The notes under the pieces are model-generated. The model searched no databases and had not been told where the DNA came from. It saw only the letters and a list, made by a program, of their open reading frames with translations. From assembly GCF_041949975.1 (NCBI RefSeq), contig NZ_JBHFQG010000012.1, positions 1 through 64,000 on the forward strand: a stretch of 64,000 bases of DNA, in the 5' to 3' direction. Made by a program: the position numbers and the translations under genes. The DNA comes from Alteribacillus sp041949975 (GTDB lineage: Bacteria > Bacillota > Bacilli > Bacillales > Marinococcaceae). Shown one piece after another: positions 16,654-25,269 of this stretch. Positions within the stretch are counted from its first letter, which is position 1, and the number at the start of each line of letters is the position of its first letter.

Positions 16654-17931
16654 ATGATGAGTATACAGATAAGCGCAGACTTAAACATTTTTAACGAGCA
16701 TGAATCGGAAGTTCGCAGCTACTGCCGCAGTTTTCCAACTATTTTTTCTAAAGCACAAGGAGAATATTTATGGGATAAGGAAGGAAACAAATTTATTGAT
16801 TTTTTTGCAGGAGCTGGGGCATTAAATTATGGTCATAATCATCCTAAAATGAAAGAAAAACTGTTAGAGTATGTTAACAAAGATGGGGTCACTCATGGCC
16901 TCGATATGGCAACAGAAGCAAAGGAAGAATTTATCAAACAGCTTCAACATATTATTCTTAAACCCAGGAACATGGCTTACAAAATGATGTTTCCGGGGCC
17001 GACTGGGACAAACGCTGTCGAAGGAGCCTTAAAATTAGCACGCAAGATTACCGGACGCGAAACAATAATGAGTTTTACCAATGCATTTCATGGTATGACA
17101 TTAGGAGCTCTTTCTATAACAGGAAACCAATTTAAACGTCACGGAGCCGGTATCCCGCTTCATCATGCAGTCGTTATGCCCTATGACAATTTTTTAAAAG
17201 ATGGAGCGGATTCAGTAAAGTATATGGAACAGTTTTTAGAAGACAATGGGAGCGGGGTATCTAAGCCGGCGGCTATCATTTTAGAGACAGTTCAAGGAGA
17301 AGGCGGTATTAATGTAGCCAGCTTTGAATGGCTTAAAAGAGTGGAAGAGCTGTGCCGGAAGTTTGACATTTTCTTAATTATTGATGATATACAAGCAGGT
17401 GTGGGTCGAACAGGATCATTCTTTAGTTTTGAACCAGCAGGAATTGAACCAGATATCATCTGTTTATCTAAATCTATAGGTGGATACGGTCTTCCATTTG
17501 CGATCACCTTAATGAAACCAGAACACGATATTTGGGAACCTGGCGAGCATAATGGTACATTTCGAGGGAACAATTTAGCGTTTGTGACAGCAGCTGAGGC
17601 ATTACACTTCTGGGAAGATGATACGTTAATAAAAGAAGTAAAACGTAAAGGAAACACGGTTCAGGAACGGTTAGAAAAGCTGGTAAGCATCCATCCAGAA
17701 CTGAAAGGAGAAGTGCGCGGCAGAGGCCTCATGAAAGGATTGGCCTGCACCGTGGAAGGGATGGGAAGTGATATTTGCTGCAAAGCCTTTGAAAATGGAT
17801 TGATCCTTGAAACGGCAGGGATTAATGATGAAGTCGTAAAAGTCATGCCGCCCCTCAACATTAAAGATGAAGCCTTAGAAAAAGGTTTGAATATTTTAGA
17901 AGAAAGCATAAAAACGGTATTAAAGAAATAA
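16654..17931 (+). CDS. ectB: Diaminobutyrate-2-oxoglutarate aminotransferase EctB
   Basis: A class III PLP aminotransferase that makes L-2,4-diaminobutyrate from aspartate semialdehyde and glutamate, the first ectoine step. The protein has 425 residues, normal for EctB. It shows FFAGAGALNYGHNHP near 49, PGPTGTNAVEGALKLARK near 113, IIDDIQAGVGRTG near 235 and the PLP Lys in CLSKSIGGYG near 270. ATG 16654 follows AAAAGGAG. A terminator comes right after the stop and no ectC (ectoine synthase) is found next to it or elsewhere in the window, unlike the usual ectABC operon. Confidence 0.95.
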   Translation: MMSIQISADLNIFNEHESEVRSYCRSFPTIFSKAQGEYLWDKEGNKFIDFFAGAGALNYGHNHPKMKEKLLEYVNKDGVTHGLDMATEAKEEFIKQLQHIILKPRNMAYKMMFPGPTGTNAVEGALKLARKITGRETIMSFTNAFHGMTLGALSITGNQFKRHGAGIPLHHAVVMPYDNFLKDGADSVKYMEQFLEDNGSGVSKPAAIILETVQGEGGINVASFEWLKRVEELCRKFDIFLIIDDIQAGVGRTGSFFSFEPAGIEPDIICLSKSIGGYGLPFAITLMKPEHDIWEPGEHNGTFRGNNLAFVTAAEALHFWEDDTLIKEVKRKGNTVQERLEKLVSIHPELKGEVRGRGLMKGLACTVEGMGSDICCKAFENGLILETAGINDEVVKVMPPLNIKDEALEKGLNILEESIKTVLKK

Positions 17932-17933
17932 AC

Positions 17934-17970
17934 AAAAGGCACGATGGACATTTCCATGGTGCCTTTATTA
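17934..17970 (+). terminator. Terminator of ectAB
   Basis: AAAGGCAC / GTGCCTTT inverted repeat just after the ectB stop, then TATTAAT. The T-run is weak. Confidence 0.75.
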
Positions 17971-18459
17971 ATAGATAAGAGTATTTTATTCCGGGACATC
18001 TTCATACCAGCATTCATTGTTTCTCCAAGCATTTTTGCTATTGCAGACTGCACTTAAAGATATTTCATGGGAGTCGCCAGTTCCATGTGGCTCCGAACGG
18101 ATTCCCTCTTGTATGGCTTTCTCTTCAATGAATGAATAATAAATTGGTATTGATTACTTGTTAAATGATTATCTTGAAGCTCGCGCAAAAAGACCCTCCT
18201 ATCTTTTAGTGTTTGATGTTTTTATCAATACATGCATGCAGGAAAACGGAAAAGTCATTGGTGAATAAGCTAGAAAAAGGATTGGAAAGTGTGTTATACA
18301 ACATTTCGGTTTCTTTCATACTAGATGCCTTTCCCACAGTTGTCAGCCTTTTTTCATTCAATTTCCCTTAAACAATGTATATACCCTTACTATCTTTTGT
18401 ACTTTGAATAAACTAAATAGATATTTACAGCAGAACTCATAGAAGGAGGGAGAAAAGAA
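17971..18459. other. Intergenic region ectB-YheC/D
   Basis: Some 490 bp where an ectC gene would normally lie. Nothing recognisable as ectoine synthase was found in any frame. A short minus-strand ORF (18054-18188) is the only candidate gene. AT-rich DNA before 18460 probably holds the promoter of the YheC/D pair. Confidence 0.5.
18054..18188 (-). CDS. Possible 44-residue small protein
   Basis: TTG at 18188 is preceded by AGGAGGG at good spacing and opens a 44-codon frame beginning MRELQDNHLTSNQYQF and ending PMKYL. The protein is basic and polar, with no membrane segment and no recognised family. The ribosome site is the main support, so chance is a real alternative. Confidence 0.3.
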   Translation of the reverse strand: MRELQDNHLTSNQYQFIIHSLKRKPYKRESVRSHMELATPMKYL

Positions 18460-19185
18460 ATGAAAATAAAAGGCAGAAATAAATGGAAGTTATACCTTGC
18501 TTTGAAAAAAAATAAAAAGCTCCGGCCTTATCTTGTTCCTACAAAAAAGTGGAGTAAAAACAATTTCGAGTATATGTTATCTAAATATCAATCTATCGTA
18601 GTGAAGCCAAATAAAGGTTTAAAGGCGAATGATATTTATTTTATTTCAAAGATAGATTCGGGTTATGAAATCCAAATATATGAAAAAAAAAATTACTTTT
18701 CAACACGTCAAGAAGCTTATAAATTTATGAAGAAAACGTTAAAAGATGTTGCCAATATTATTCAAAAACGAATTGATATAGCAAAAATAGACGGACGACC
18801 TTTTGATTTTCGGGTAATCATTCAAAGGAAAACATTATCATCTCCATGGACGGCCACGGCTTACAAAGTAAGGGTTGCTGGGAAAGGAAGAATGGTAACA
18901 AATGCCAGCAAGGGCGGTCATCTTTTGACTTTTAAAGAGGCAATGGAAAAAAGGGCTGTTCCTGGAGACAAAATGGAGCAGTTGATAGAGCACATTAAAT
19001 ACGTATCGGTTACGGCGGCAAAGGCATTAAATGCTTATTATCCTAAAAAACGTCTTTACGGGATAGATATCGGAATGATGAATGATGAATCCCTTCACAT
19101 TTTTGAAATTAACCGTAAACCTTTACTAAAAGGATTTACCAAAAAACACCAAAAAATGATAAAAAGGTTTAGAAAAGGAGGTTAA
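18460..19185 (+). CDS. YheC/YheD-type ATP-grasp protein, copy 1
   Basis: A 241-residue basic protein of the YheC/YheD family, ATP-grasp-like proteins associated with the endospore coat. Features are VVKPNKGLKANDIYFI near 47, the nucleotide-binding lid region IIQKRIDIAKIDGRPFDFRVIIQR near 104 (quoted: IAKIDGRPFDFRVIIQR), and GIDIGMMNDESLHIFEINRKP near 202 with the metal-binding Glu/Asn. It is shorter than B. subtilis YheC and YheD. ATG at 18460 has GGAGGGAG upstream. The next gene is a paralogue 65 bp away, clearly a tandem duplication. Confidence 0.82.
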   Translation: MKIKGRNKWKLYLALKKNKKLRPYLVPTKKWSKNNFEYMLSKYQSIVVKPNKGLKANDIYFISKIDSGYEIQIYEKKNYFSTRQEAYKFMKKTLKDVANIIQKRIDIAKIDGRPFDFRVIIQRKTLSSPWTATAYKVRVAGKGRMVTNASKGGHLLTFKEAMEKRAVPGDKMEQLIEHIKYVSVTAAKALNAYYPKKRLYGIDIGMMNDESLHIFEINRKPLLKGFTKKHQKMIKRFRKGG

Positions 19186-19250
19186 TCCTTGTTTCGTTTC
19201 TTTGCTGTGTTTTTATAACTGAAAATATAAAAAGAAAGAGTGATGATAGG

Positions 19251-20003
19251 GTGGTAAAAAGATTAAAAGGAAGAAATAAATATAAAATGTATTTAGCCCT
19301 GAAAGAAAACAAAGCACTTCAATCATACCTTCCTTATACAGTGAGGTGGAGCAAACAAAATTTTTATAGGATGTTGAAAAAATATCGATCTTTAGTAGTG
19401 AAACCAAGAAATGGACGGCAGGGCCAAAGAATATACTTTGTAAACAAAACAAAGAAAAAATATGTTGTTCATATTAACAAAATAAAAAAGGTTTTTAAGA
19501 CAAGAAAAGATGTTTTCAACTATCTTAGTCAATTTACAAGGAAGAGAAAATTCATTATTCAAGAAGAGATTGATCTTGCAAGAATCGATGGAAAGCGTTT
19601 TGATTTCAGGATTATTATACAGCGGCTCTCACGTAAGGATAATTGGGTAGTGAATGGTATCATTGCGAGAAAAGCAGGTAAAGGTTACAAAGTAACAAAC
19701 AAGCGGCGCCATGGAATTGTGCTGCCATTACAAGAAGCGATGAATAAATTGAATATCAATGAAGAAGTAAAAGTTTCTAAGGTGAAAGAAGTAAAGGACA
19801 CTGCTCACTTGGCTGCTGTTACTTTAGGGCGTTCTTTTCCTAATCAACGAATATTTGGCGTAGATATTGGTATGAAAGAAAATGGTTCGCTTTATATTTT
19901 TGAGTTAAATCGATGGCCATTAATAGCCGGCTTCAAAGGCTTAAAAGATCAAACGCAATATAAAAAAATAATCGAATATAAACGAAAAGCAAAAAAATCA
20001 TAA
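19251..20003 (+). CDS. YheC/YheD-type ATP-grasp protein, copy 2
   Basis: A 250-residue paralogue of the preceding gene, with the same blocks: KGRNKYKMYLALKENKAL at the N-terminus, VVKPRNGRQGQRIYFVNK near 47, EIDLARIDGKRFDFRIIIQR near 104 and GVDIGMKENGSLYIFELNRWP near 204 (each quoted in part). The two copies differ at many positions, so the duplication is not recent. GTG at 19251 follows GATAGG. It is probably a spore coat-associated ATP-grasp enzyme with unknown substrate. Expression late in sporulation is expected from the family, but no promoter was assigned. Confidence 0.8.
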   Translation: MVKRLKGRNKYKMYLALKENKALQSYLPYTVRWSKQNFYRMLKKYRSLVVKPRNGRQGQRIYFVNKTKKKYVVHINKIKKVFKTRKDVFNYLSQFTRKRKFIIQEEIDLARIDGKRFDFRIIIQRLSRKDNWVVNGIIARKAGKGYKVTNKRRHGIVLPLQEAMNKLNINEEVKVSKVKEVKDTAHLAAVTLGRSFPNQRIFGVDIGMKENGSLYIFELNRWPLIAGFKGLKDQTQYKKIIEYKRKAKKS

Positions 20004-20449
20004 CGATTGTGCTGTTAGAAAATGACAAATGGTGGAATGCAGTAAAACATTCTAGCAGTTGTGTAACTGAAACAAAAGATGGGTCATATATTTGACAGTA
20101 CTACATCTTTGAGGAGGATACTGCTGATATATTGATTTTTCGTAATTATTTGAATTATGCTTCTATTTACTACTATAATCCCTAAAGAACCGGTTGACCC
20201 TGATCTTTTGTATCAATCAGCACATCAAATAAAGTAGCTTTAGAATGAGGCAGCTATGGTAGTGGATAAACTTTCCGCTTTAAAAGAATTCGGATGGAAT
20301 TTAAATCTCAAATAGAGGATATTGACTGCTGCAAATTATTGCGTTGGAATTAAAAGAGATTGTTGTTCTTTGCTCGCTATTTGTTATAATACGAAAATAA
20401 CCATTTTCCATCATTAGAAGGAAAAATCAGCTATTGGAGGATTATTAAC
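20004..20449. other. Intergenic region, no gene seen
   Basis: About 445 bp of AT-rich DNA with frequent stops in all frames. Short palindromic stretches occur (for example GCTGTTAGAA...TTCTAGCAG near 20010-20060), which may be a terminator of the YheC/D genes. No known RNA motif was recognised. Confidence 0.5.
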
Positions 20450-20908
20450 GTGTATTATTTTGCTTACGGTTCGTGCATGAATGTTAAAGATATTAAAAGA
20501 ACAGTATATGCCAGACCTATAGGAGCAGCTGTACTTAAAGATTATCGTTTTGGCTATCGTGCTTATTCGAAGTCTCGGAAAGGCGGAGTAGCAGACATCA
20601 TTCCAGACCCGGGAAATGAAGTTGAAGGCATTTTATTCGAAGTTCCTGACTTTAAAGGATTGGATAATAGAGAAGGTCATCCTCATTTTTATGAACGAAT
20701 TGAAACAGAAGTACAGTTATTAGATACGAAAGAATGGATTGAAGCTAAAACATACAGTGTGGTGGAAAAATCTGACGCAGATATTGCTCCTTTCTCTTAT
20801 TACTCCGGATTAATTTTTGAAGGAGCAAAAGAGCTGACTCAGGAATATCAGCAAAAAATTAGAGCACTCACCGAAAAGCTTCAAAAAGGACCTGAAAGTT
20901 ATGAATAA
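20450..20908 (+). CDS. Gamma-glutamylcyclotransferase-like protein
   Basis: A 152-residue protein of the GGCT/AIG2-like fold, which releases 5-oxoproline from gamma-glutamyl compounds. The N-terminal substrate loop reads YFAYGSCMN (usually YGSNM). The family continuation is GILFEVPDFKGLDNREG near 63 with the Glu before Gly as likely catalytic acid. GTG at 20450 follows TTGGAGGAT. A strong bidirectional terminator separates it from tRNA-Sec on the opposite strand. The specific substrate cannot be told from sequence. Confidence 0.82.
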   Translation: MYYFAYGSCMNVKDIKRTVYARPIGAAVLKDYRFGYRAYSKSRKGGVADIIPDPGNEVEGILFEVPDFKGLDNREGHPHFYERIETEVQLLDTKEWIEAKTYSVVEKSDADIAPFSYYSGLIFEGAKELTQEYQQKIRALTEKLQKGPESYE

Positions 20909-20965
20909 ATTTCTAAACCCTTTTGACTCAAAGCAGCACTAAGGTTTATTCATTTTACAGCAGAT

Positions 20966-21009
20966 AAAAAAAGCGATAAAGCCATAACCATAGCTTTATC
21001 GCTTTTTTT
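20966..21009. terminator. Bidirectional terminator GGCT / tRNA-Sec
   Basis: AAAAAAAGCGATAAAGC pairs perfectly with GCTTTATCGCTTTTTTT around a 10 nt loop. It serves the gene at 20450 on the plus strand and selC on the minus strand. Confidence 0.92.
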
Positions 21010-21082
21010 AGATTCTAATTCCAAGTTAAGAAAGATATGTATCGACTGAATGCCGTTTGTGTTCGAAGATTAAACTAATATT

Positions 21083-21179
21083 TGGCGGGACCGTCTGGGA
21101 ATCGAACCCAGCGGAGACGGCACGCGCCTCCCTGAAGGTTTTGAAGACCTCGGCGTGCACCAGCATCGCAACCGGCCCC
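21083..21179 (-). tRNA. selC: tRNA-Sec (anticodon UCA)
   Basis: A 97 nt minus-strand tRNA with the special shape of tRNA-Sec. The acceptor strand GGGGCCG pairs with CGGTCCC and is followed by encoded GCCA. The anticodon arm is GAGGT-CTTCAAA-ACCTT, giving anticodon TCA, which reads UGA. A long variable arm runs from GGGAGGCG to CGTCTCC. The T arm is CTGGG-TTCGATT-CCCAG. The D stem GCG(A)TGC-TGGT-GCACGC is six pairs with one bulged A. The eighth acceptor pair looks like a G-A mismatch. Length, long variable arm and UCA anticodon together exclude an ordinary tRNA. selB lies divergent 140 bp away. Confidence 0.95.
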
Positions 21180-21198
21180 ATATTCTTTTACGAGATGT

Positions 21199-21227
21199 AT
21201 TTTACCCGCTCTGCCGTTACATTGCAA
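21199..21227 (-). promoter_or_regulatory. tRNA-Sec promoter
   Basis: On the minus strand, TTGCAA (21227-21222), a 17 bp spacer and TAAAAT (21204-21199) stand about 20 bp before the mature tRNA 5' end, a good sigma-A arrangement. Confidence 0.65.
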
Positions 21228-21319
21228 TCAGATAGAATTATTTTCAATCCTTGCTTACCTATAGTAAGATGTACACATAATTATTGTACATACGATCGAG
21301 CATAAAGGCGGGAAGTTAA

Positions 21320-23215
21320 ATGGGAAAACGGATGTTTACAATAGGAATGGCTGGTCATATTGATCACGGGAAGACAACGCTCACCAAAGCGTTAACGCAA
21401 ATAGATACCGACCGTTTAAAAGAAGAAAAAGAGCGCAATATCTCAATTGAACCAGGTTTTGCTCCTTTACAATTAACAGAGGAGATGGATGTTTCCATAA
21501 TAGATGTACCAGGCCATGAGCGCTTTATTCGTCAAATGATTGCCGGAGTAGCAGGAATTGATGCTGTAGTCCTGACAGTGGCAGCGGATGAAGGGGTCAT
21601 GCCGCAAACGAAAGAGCATCTGGACATTTTATCTTTGCTTGATGTAAAAGGCGGCCTTATTGCCGTAACAAAGGCGGATAAAGTAGATGATGATTTACTG
21701 GAGCTTGCTGGGGAAGATATTCGAGAAGAAGTAAAAGGCACACCGTTTGAACGCGCAGATATGGTGTTTGTCGATAGTGTATCTGGACGCGGAGTGGAAG
21801 AGGTACGCAAACATTTAATTAAAATGCTTGCAACGGTGCCGGTGCGAAATGAAAAAGATGCTTTCCGGCTGCCCATTGACCAGGTGTTTACGGTTCACGG
21901 ACAAGGTACTGTCGTTCGCGGCACCGTATATGAAGGGACCATCCGTGATGGGGAAACAGTGCAGATTCTGCCTTCACGAAAGCATACAAAAATTAGACAG
22001 CTACAAATTCACGGAAACCAGGTTTCAAAAGGAGTAGCCGGGCAGCGGCTTGCAATGAATCTAAGTGGGGTTTCAAAAGAAGAAATAAAGCGCGGAGATG
22101 TGGCAGTTTCTGCTGAACATTATGTTACGACACAGATTATTCATATTGTGTTATTCACTTCGAAAGAATTTTTATATGCTTTAAAACAGCGCGGCCATAT
22201 TAAACTACATCTTGGCACGGCAGAAGTGTATGGAAGAATTGTGTTTTTTGACCGTAATCTCCTAGAGCCAGGAGAGCATAAAGTCGTTTGTCAATTAAGA
22301 TTAGAAGAGCCAGTTGTTACAAAACGAGAAGACCGGTTTATTTTACGCCGCCCTTCACCGGTAGAGACAATAGGAGGGGGCTGGGTTATTAATCCTCACG
22401 GGGAACGTCTTCCATTTGGTGAAAAGTCGGTAAAGCGTCTAGAAAACGAACTACAAGGTACTCCTGAAGAACACATAAAAACAGCTCTTCATGAAGAGAA
22501 ATGGCTGACAAGAGAAGAAGTTGCAAAACAAGCAGGCCTAACGAAAGAAGATGCGGATGAACTGGTACAGCAATTAATAGACGAAAGCACCATTTGGGAG
22601 ACTTCCAATAAGAAACTCGTCTTGATAGAGGAGTATGAACAGTTTAAAGAACATCTAATAGATGAATTAGCAGATTATCACGATGCTTATCCTTTGAGGT
22701 TCGGTAAGAATAAAGAAGAATTAGAAGCTGTAAAAACAGGTGTGCTGCCAAAAGAGTTAAATGACCGATTTTTAGAAGAAGCAGAGAAACAAGAAAAAAT
22801 AAAGAAAATAAAACAGTATGTATCTCTTTTTTCCTTTTCACCAACTTACCCAAAAGGCTGGGAAAAACGAATGAAGCAATTGTTGGAAACGTGGAGAAAT
22901 GACGGCATTGCTGTGAAACCTTGGACTGAATATGCTAAAGAGCAAGGCATACCCAAAGATCTTTCCGAGGAACTAAGATGGTCTTTGCTGCAAGCTGAAA
23001 AAGCAGCGTCAATGGATGAAAAACATATATGGGATATAAAGCAGATTCATGCAGCTGCAGAACAACTGCGTGCTATCCATCCCGATTCATTTACCCTTCA
23101 ACAGGCAAAAGAAGTGCTGGGTGTAACTAGAAAATACCTGGTACCCCTGCTGGAATGGATGGACCATGCAGCAATTACAAAAAGAATAGATCAGGAAAGA
23201 GTGTGGCGTGACTAA
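21320..23215 (+). CDS. selB: Selenocysteine-specific elongation factor SelB
   Basis: SelB carries Sec-tRNA-Sec to the ribosome at UGA codons followed by a SECIS hairpin. The protein has 631 residues. The N-terminal EF-Tu-like GTPase has GHIDHGKTTLTKAL near 12, DVPGHERFIRQM near 58 and TKADKVDD near 113. Domains II and III follow, with VFTVHGQGTVVRGTV near 190. The C-terminal half (about 370-631) contains repeated winged helices, including EEVAKQAGLTKEDADELVQQ and TLQQAKEVLGVTRKYLVPLLEWMD (quoted: LGVTRKYLVPLLEWMD), which bind the SECIS stem-loop. ATG 21320 follows AGGCGGGAAG. A glycosyltransferase gene overlaps its stop by 8 bp. Confidence 0.97.
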   Translation: MGKRMFTIGMAGHIDHGKTTLTKALTQIDTDRLKEEKERNISIEPGFAPLQLTEEMDVSIIDVPGHERFIRQMIAGVAGIDAVVLTVAADEGVMPQTKEHLDILSLLDVKGGLIAVTKADKVDDDLLELAGEDIREEVKGTPFERADMVFVDSVSGRGVEEVRKHLIKMLATVPVRNEKDAFRLPIDQVFTVHGQGTVVRGTVYEGTIRDGETVQILPSRKHTKIRQLQIHGNQVSKGVAGQRLAMNLSGVSKEEIKRGDVAVSAEHYVTTQIIHIVLFTSKEFLYALKQRGHIKLHLGTAEVYGRIVFFDRNLLEPGEHKVVCQLRLEEPVVTKREDRFILRRPSPVETIGGGWVINPHGERLPFGEKSVKRLENELQGTPEEHIKTALHEEKWLTREEVAKQAGLTKEDADELVQQLIDESTIWETSNKKLVLIEEYEQFKEHLIDELADYHDAYPLRFGKNKEELEAVKTGVLPKELNDRFLEEAEKQEKIKKIKQYVSLFSFSPTYPKGWEKRMKQLLETWRNDGIAVKPWTEYAKEQGIPKDLSEELRWSLLQAEKAASMDEKHIWDIKQIHAAAEQLRAIHPDSFTLQQAKEVLGVTRKYLVPLLEWMDHAAITKRIDQERVWRD

Positions 23216-24251
23216 CATGAAAGAAAAAAAAACGTTAAACATATTATATTTGACGCCGTATTTTTCCTCTAAACGCGGAAATGCTACAACAGCGAAACGC
23301 ATGCAGGAATATTTAAAGAAAGCTGGTCTCAAAGTAAACGTCTTTGCTTTTGATGAGGAAGCAGGCTCGATAGAGGGATATTTGGCTCAAGTAGATATAG
23401 TTCATGCCCTTCATGTAAGACGGACAGCTGAATGGCTTTCCTCGACGGGAATATCTATTCAAAAACCGTTCATTATTACAACAGGCGGAACAGATATTAA
23501 TGTTGATTTAAAAGAAAAACATAAAAAGAACAGAATGCAGAAGCTTTTAGAGAAAGCTGATGCTTTAACAGTATTTACTAAGGATGGTAAAGAAAAAGTG
23601 CTGCGTCATTTTCCGCAGTTCAGTGAAAAAGTACAGGTTATTCCGCAAGCGGTACCACTGCCAATAACCAACAAAGAAGTACAATTTTCTCTTCCAGCCG
23701 GCAGCCCAAATATATTACTTCCGGCTGGTCTTAGGCCAGTAAAAGATGTATTGTATGTCCTCAAAGAGCTTGATGAACTAAAACAAATTTTTTGTAATCT
23801 TGAATTTGTACTCATTGGAGAAGCTTTGGATGAAGATGTCGAAATGCAGGTGATCCGGGCAGCAAAGCAGCGTCCTTGGTTTACTTATCTTCCACCTGTA
23901 GAGCAGGAAGAAATGCACGCTTTATATGATTGGGCCGATGCAGTCATAAACACATCTCAATCAGAAGGGCAGCCAGTCAGCCTTTTAGAAGGGATGAGTG
24001 AAGGGGTGCCTGTATTAGCAAGAAACAACCCAGGTAATCAGAGTGTCATAAAGCACAGTTATAACGGCTATTTGTTTTCCTCCCCGGAAGAATTTTTCAA
24101 GTTGTTCTACCAGTTGTTTTCGCATCAGAACTTATATAAGAGATTATCAGAGCAGGCGCGTGATTATGTTTTTACCCACCATCATCCAGAGGAGGAAGCT
24201 GATAAATATATAAGGTTGTATAAAAAAATACTTCAACAAATATGCAAGTAA
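23208..24251 (+). CDS. GT4-type glycosyltransferase coupled to selB
   Basis: A 347-residue cytoplasmic GT-B glycosyltransferase of family GT4. GTG at 23208 overlaps the selB stop by 8 bp and has AGGAAAGAG 6 bp upstream, so translation is probably coupled. N-terminal features are LTPYFSSKRGNATTAKRM with the sugar-acceptor loop, VHALHVRRTAEW near 60 and ITTGGTDINVDLKE near 85. The C-terminal donor site shows AGLRPVKD near 173 and SEGQPVSLLEGMSEGVPVLA near 253, with NPGNQSV after it. The RGN..TA.R start, the HALHxRR and GTD motifs and the VKD segment resemble SenB selenosugar synthases of selenoneine synthesis as I remember them. A BshA-like or other GT4 role is the alternative. Confidence 0.8.
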   Translation: MTNMKEKKTLNILYLTPYFSSKRGNATTAKRMQEYLKKAGLKVNVFAFDEEAGSIEGYLAQVDIVHALHVRRTAEWLSSTGISIQKPFIITTGGTDINVDLKEKHKKNRMQKLLEKADALTVFTKDGKEKVLRHFPQFSEKVQVIPQAVPLPITNKEVQFSLPAGSPNILLPAGLRPVKDVLYVLKELDELKQIFCNLEFVLIGEALDEDVEMQVIRAAKQRPWFTYLPPVEQEEMHALYDWADAVINTSQSEGQPVSLLEGMSEGVPVLARNNPGNQSVIKHSYNGYLFSSPEEFFKLFYQLFSHQNLYKRLSEQARDYVFTHHHPEEEADKYIRLYKKILQQICK

Positions 24252-24256
24252 TTTTA

Positions 24257-25144
24257 TTAGGTCTGGCTATTGTTTACTTTCCAAATATCGGCTGTCCTTT
24301 TGAAAGCGGCCACCGTTTCTTTAGTCTCAGCACTTTTAGAATAAGTAACATAAAAATCTCTTTCATTTGGTAAAAATCCTTTAAACACGCACCCTCTTGC
24401 TTGAGAAGAAGAAAGAGCAAATTCAGATAGAAACCCATAACCTATCCCCGCTTCTACAAGAGAAAGCAATCCTTCTGTATTCGGTACGACAGCTGCTGTT
24501 TCTAATTCTGCAAGAGTTCCATCCCAGTCATTCAAAGCACTCTCAACGGCTTGATACGTACCGGATCCTTGCTTTCTTTTCACGAAAGCAAAAGACTGCA
24601 GTTCAGAAAAACTCGTAACCGGTTTTGATTGGACACCTGGAGGACCAATAATAGCGAGACGGTCTTTTAAAAGCGGATAGGAATGAAAAGCAGATGAGGA
24701 TGTTTTCGTACCAACCACAGCAATATCTATTTTATTTTCAGTAAGCAAGGTTAACACACTGTTAGAATCATCTATGTAAAGGTTCAAGCGCAAATGTGGA
24801 AACCGCTCATGACATTCTTTACATAAAGACGGCAAAAAATAAGTACCTGGAGTTGTACTTGCTCCGATCCGTAAGGTTTGTGTGTACTTTTGGCTGCGCT
24901 TTTTGCAGAGTGTGCGGAGGTTTTTCCATTCATCCATCATTTTTTTAGCTTTTTCATGCACTAATTGTCCTTCTTCTGTTAAAGCGGTGGTTTGCCGGTT
25001 TATTAATTGACTGCCAAGCTCTTGTTCCAAACTTTTCAACTGCTTGGTTACGGTAGACTGTGAGACCCCCAGTTGGTATGCGGTTTGTGAAAAACTGCGA
25101 CAGGCCGCTAGCTCTATAAAAACCTCTAATTGTTTTTCGTTCAT
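24257..25144 (-). CDS. LysR-family transcriptional regulator
   Basis: A 295-residue LysR regulator. The N-terminal HTH reads SFSQTAYQLGVSQSTVTKQL near 16-35 and is followed by the linker helix. The effector domain begins around 90 (TLRIGASTTPGTYFLPSLC) with the two-lobe pattern of CysL/CbbR-type regulators. ATG at 25144 follows AAAAGGAG. It is divergent from the PhnD-type binding-protein gene with a 21 bp perfect palindrome between them, so it most likely controls that transporter. The effector is unknown. Confidence 0.9.
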   Translation of the reverse strand: MNEKQLEVFIELAACRSFSQTAYQLGVSQSTVTKQLKSLEQELGSQLINRQTTALTEEGQLVHEKAKKMMDEWKNLRTLCKKRSQKYTQTLRIGASTTPGTYFLPSLCKECHERFPHLRLNLYIDDSNSVLTLLTENKIDIAVVGTKTSSSAFHSYPLLKDRLAIIGPPGVQSKPVTSFSELQSFAFVKRKQGSGTYQAVESALNDWDGTLAELETAAVVPNTEGLLSLVEAGIGYGFLSEFALSSSQARGCVFKGFLPNERDFYVTYSKSAETKETVAAFKRTADIWKVNNSQT

Positions 25145-25212
25145 AATTTTCTCCTTTTATAAGGCTAAATCCTTTACATTGATCATAAACAGTGCTAGCT
25201 TTATAACGCAAG

Positions 25213-25233
25213 ATTATTCCAATTTGGAATAAT
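25213..25233. promoter_or_regulatory. 21 bp perfect palindrome, likely LysR operator
   Basis: Arms ATTATTCCAA and TTGGAATAAT flank a single central T. The core TTCCAATTTGGAA fits the T-N11-A pattern of LysR binding sites. It lies in the 125 bp between the divergent lysR and phnD-like genes. Confidence 0.75.
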
Positions 25234-25269
25234 AATTATTACATAAAAGAAAAAAGGGGAGGAGTTCAA

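Noticed and set aside
17971..18459. Decayed ectC after ectB
   Set aside because: No cupin-like or EctC motif could be read in any frame. The space is non-coding apart from a weak minus-strand ORF.
21057..21305. Plus-strand ORF across tRNA-Sec
   Set aside because: It is the complement of the tRNA gene and its promoter, with no ribosome site or protein family pattern.
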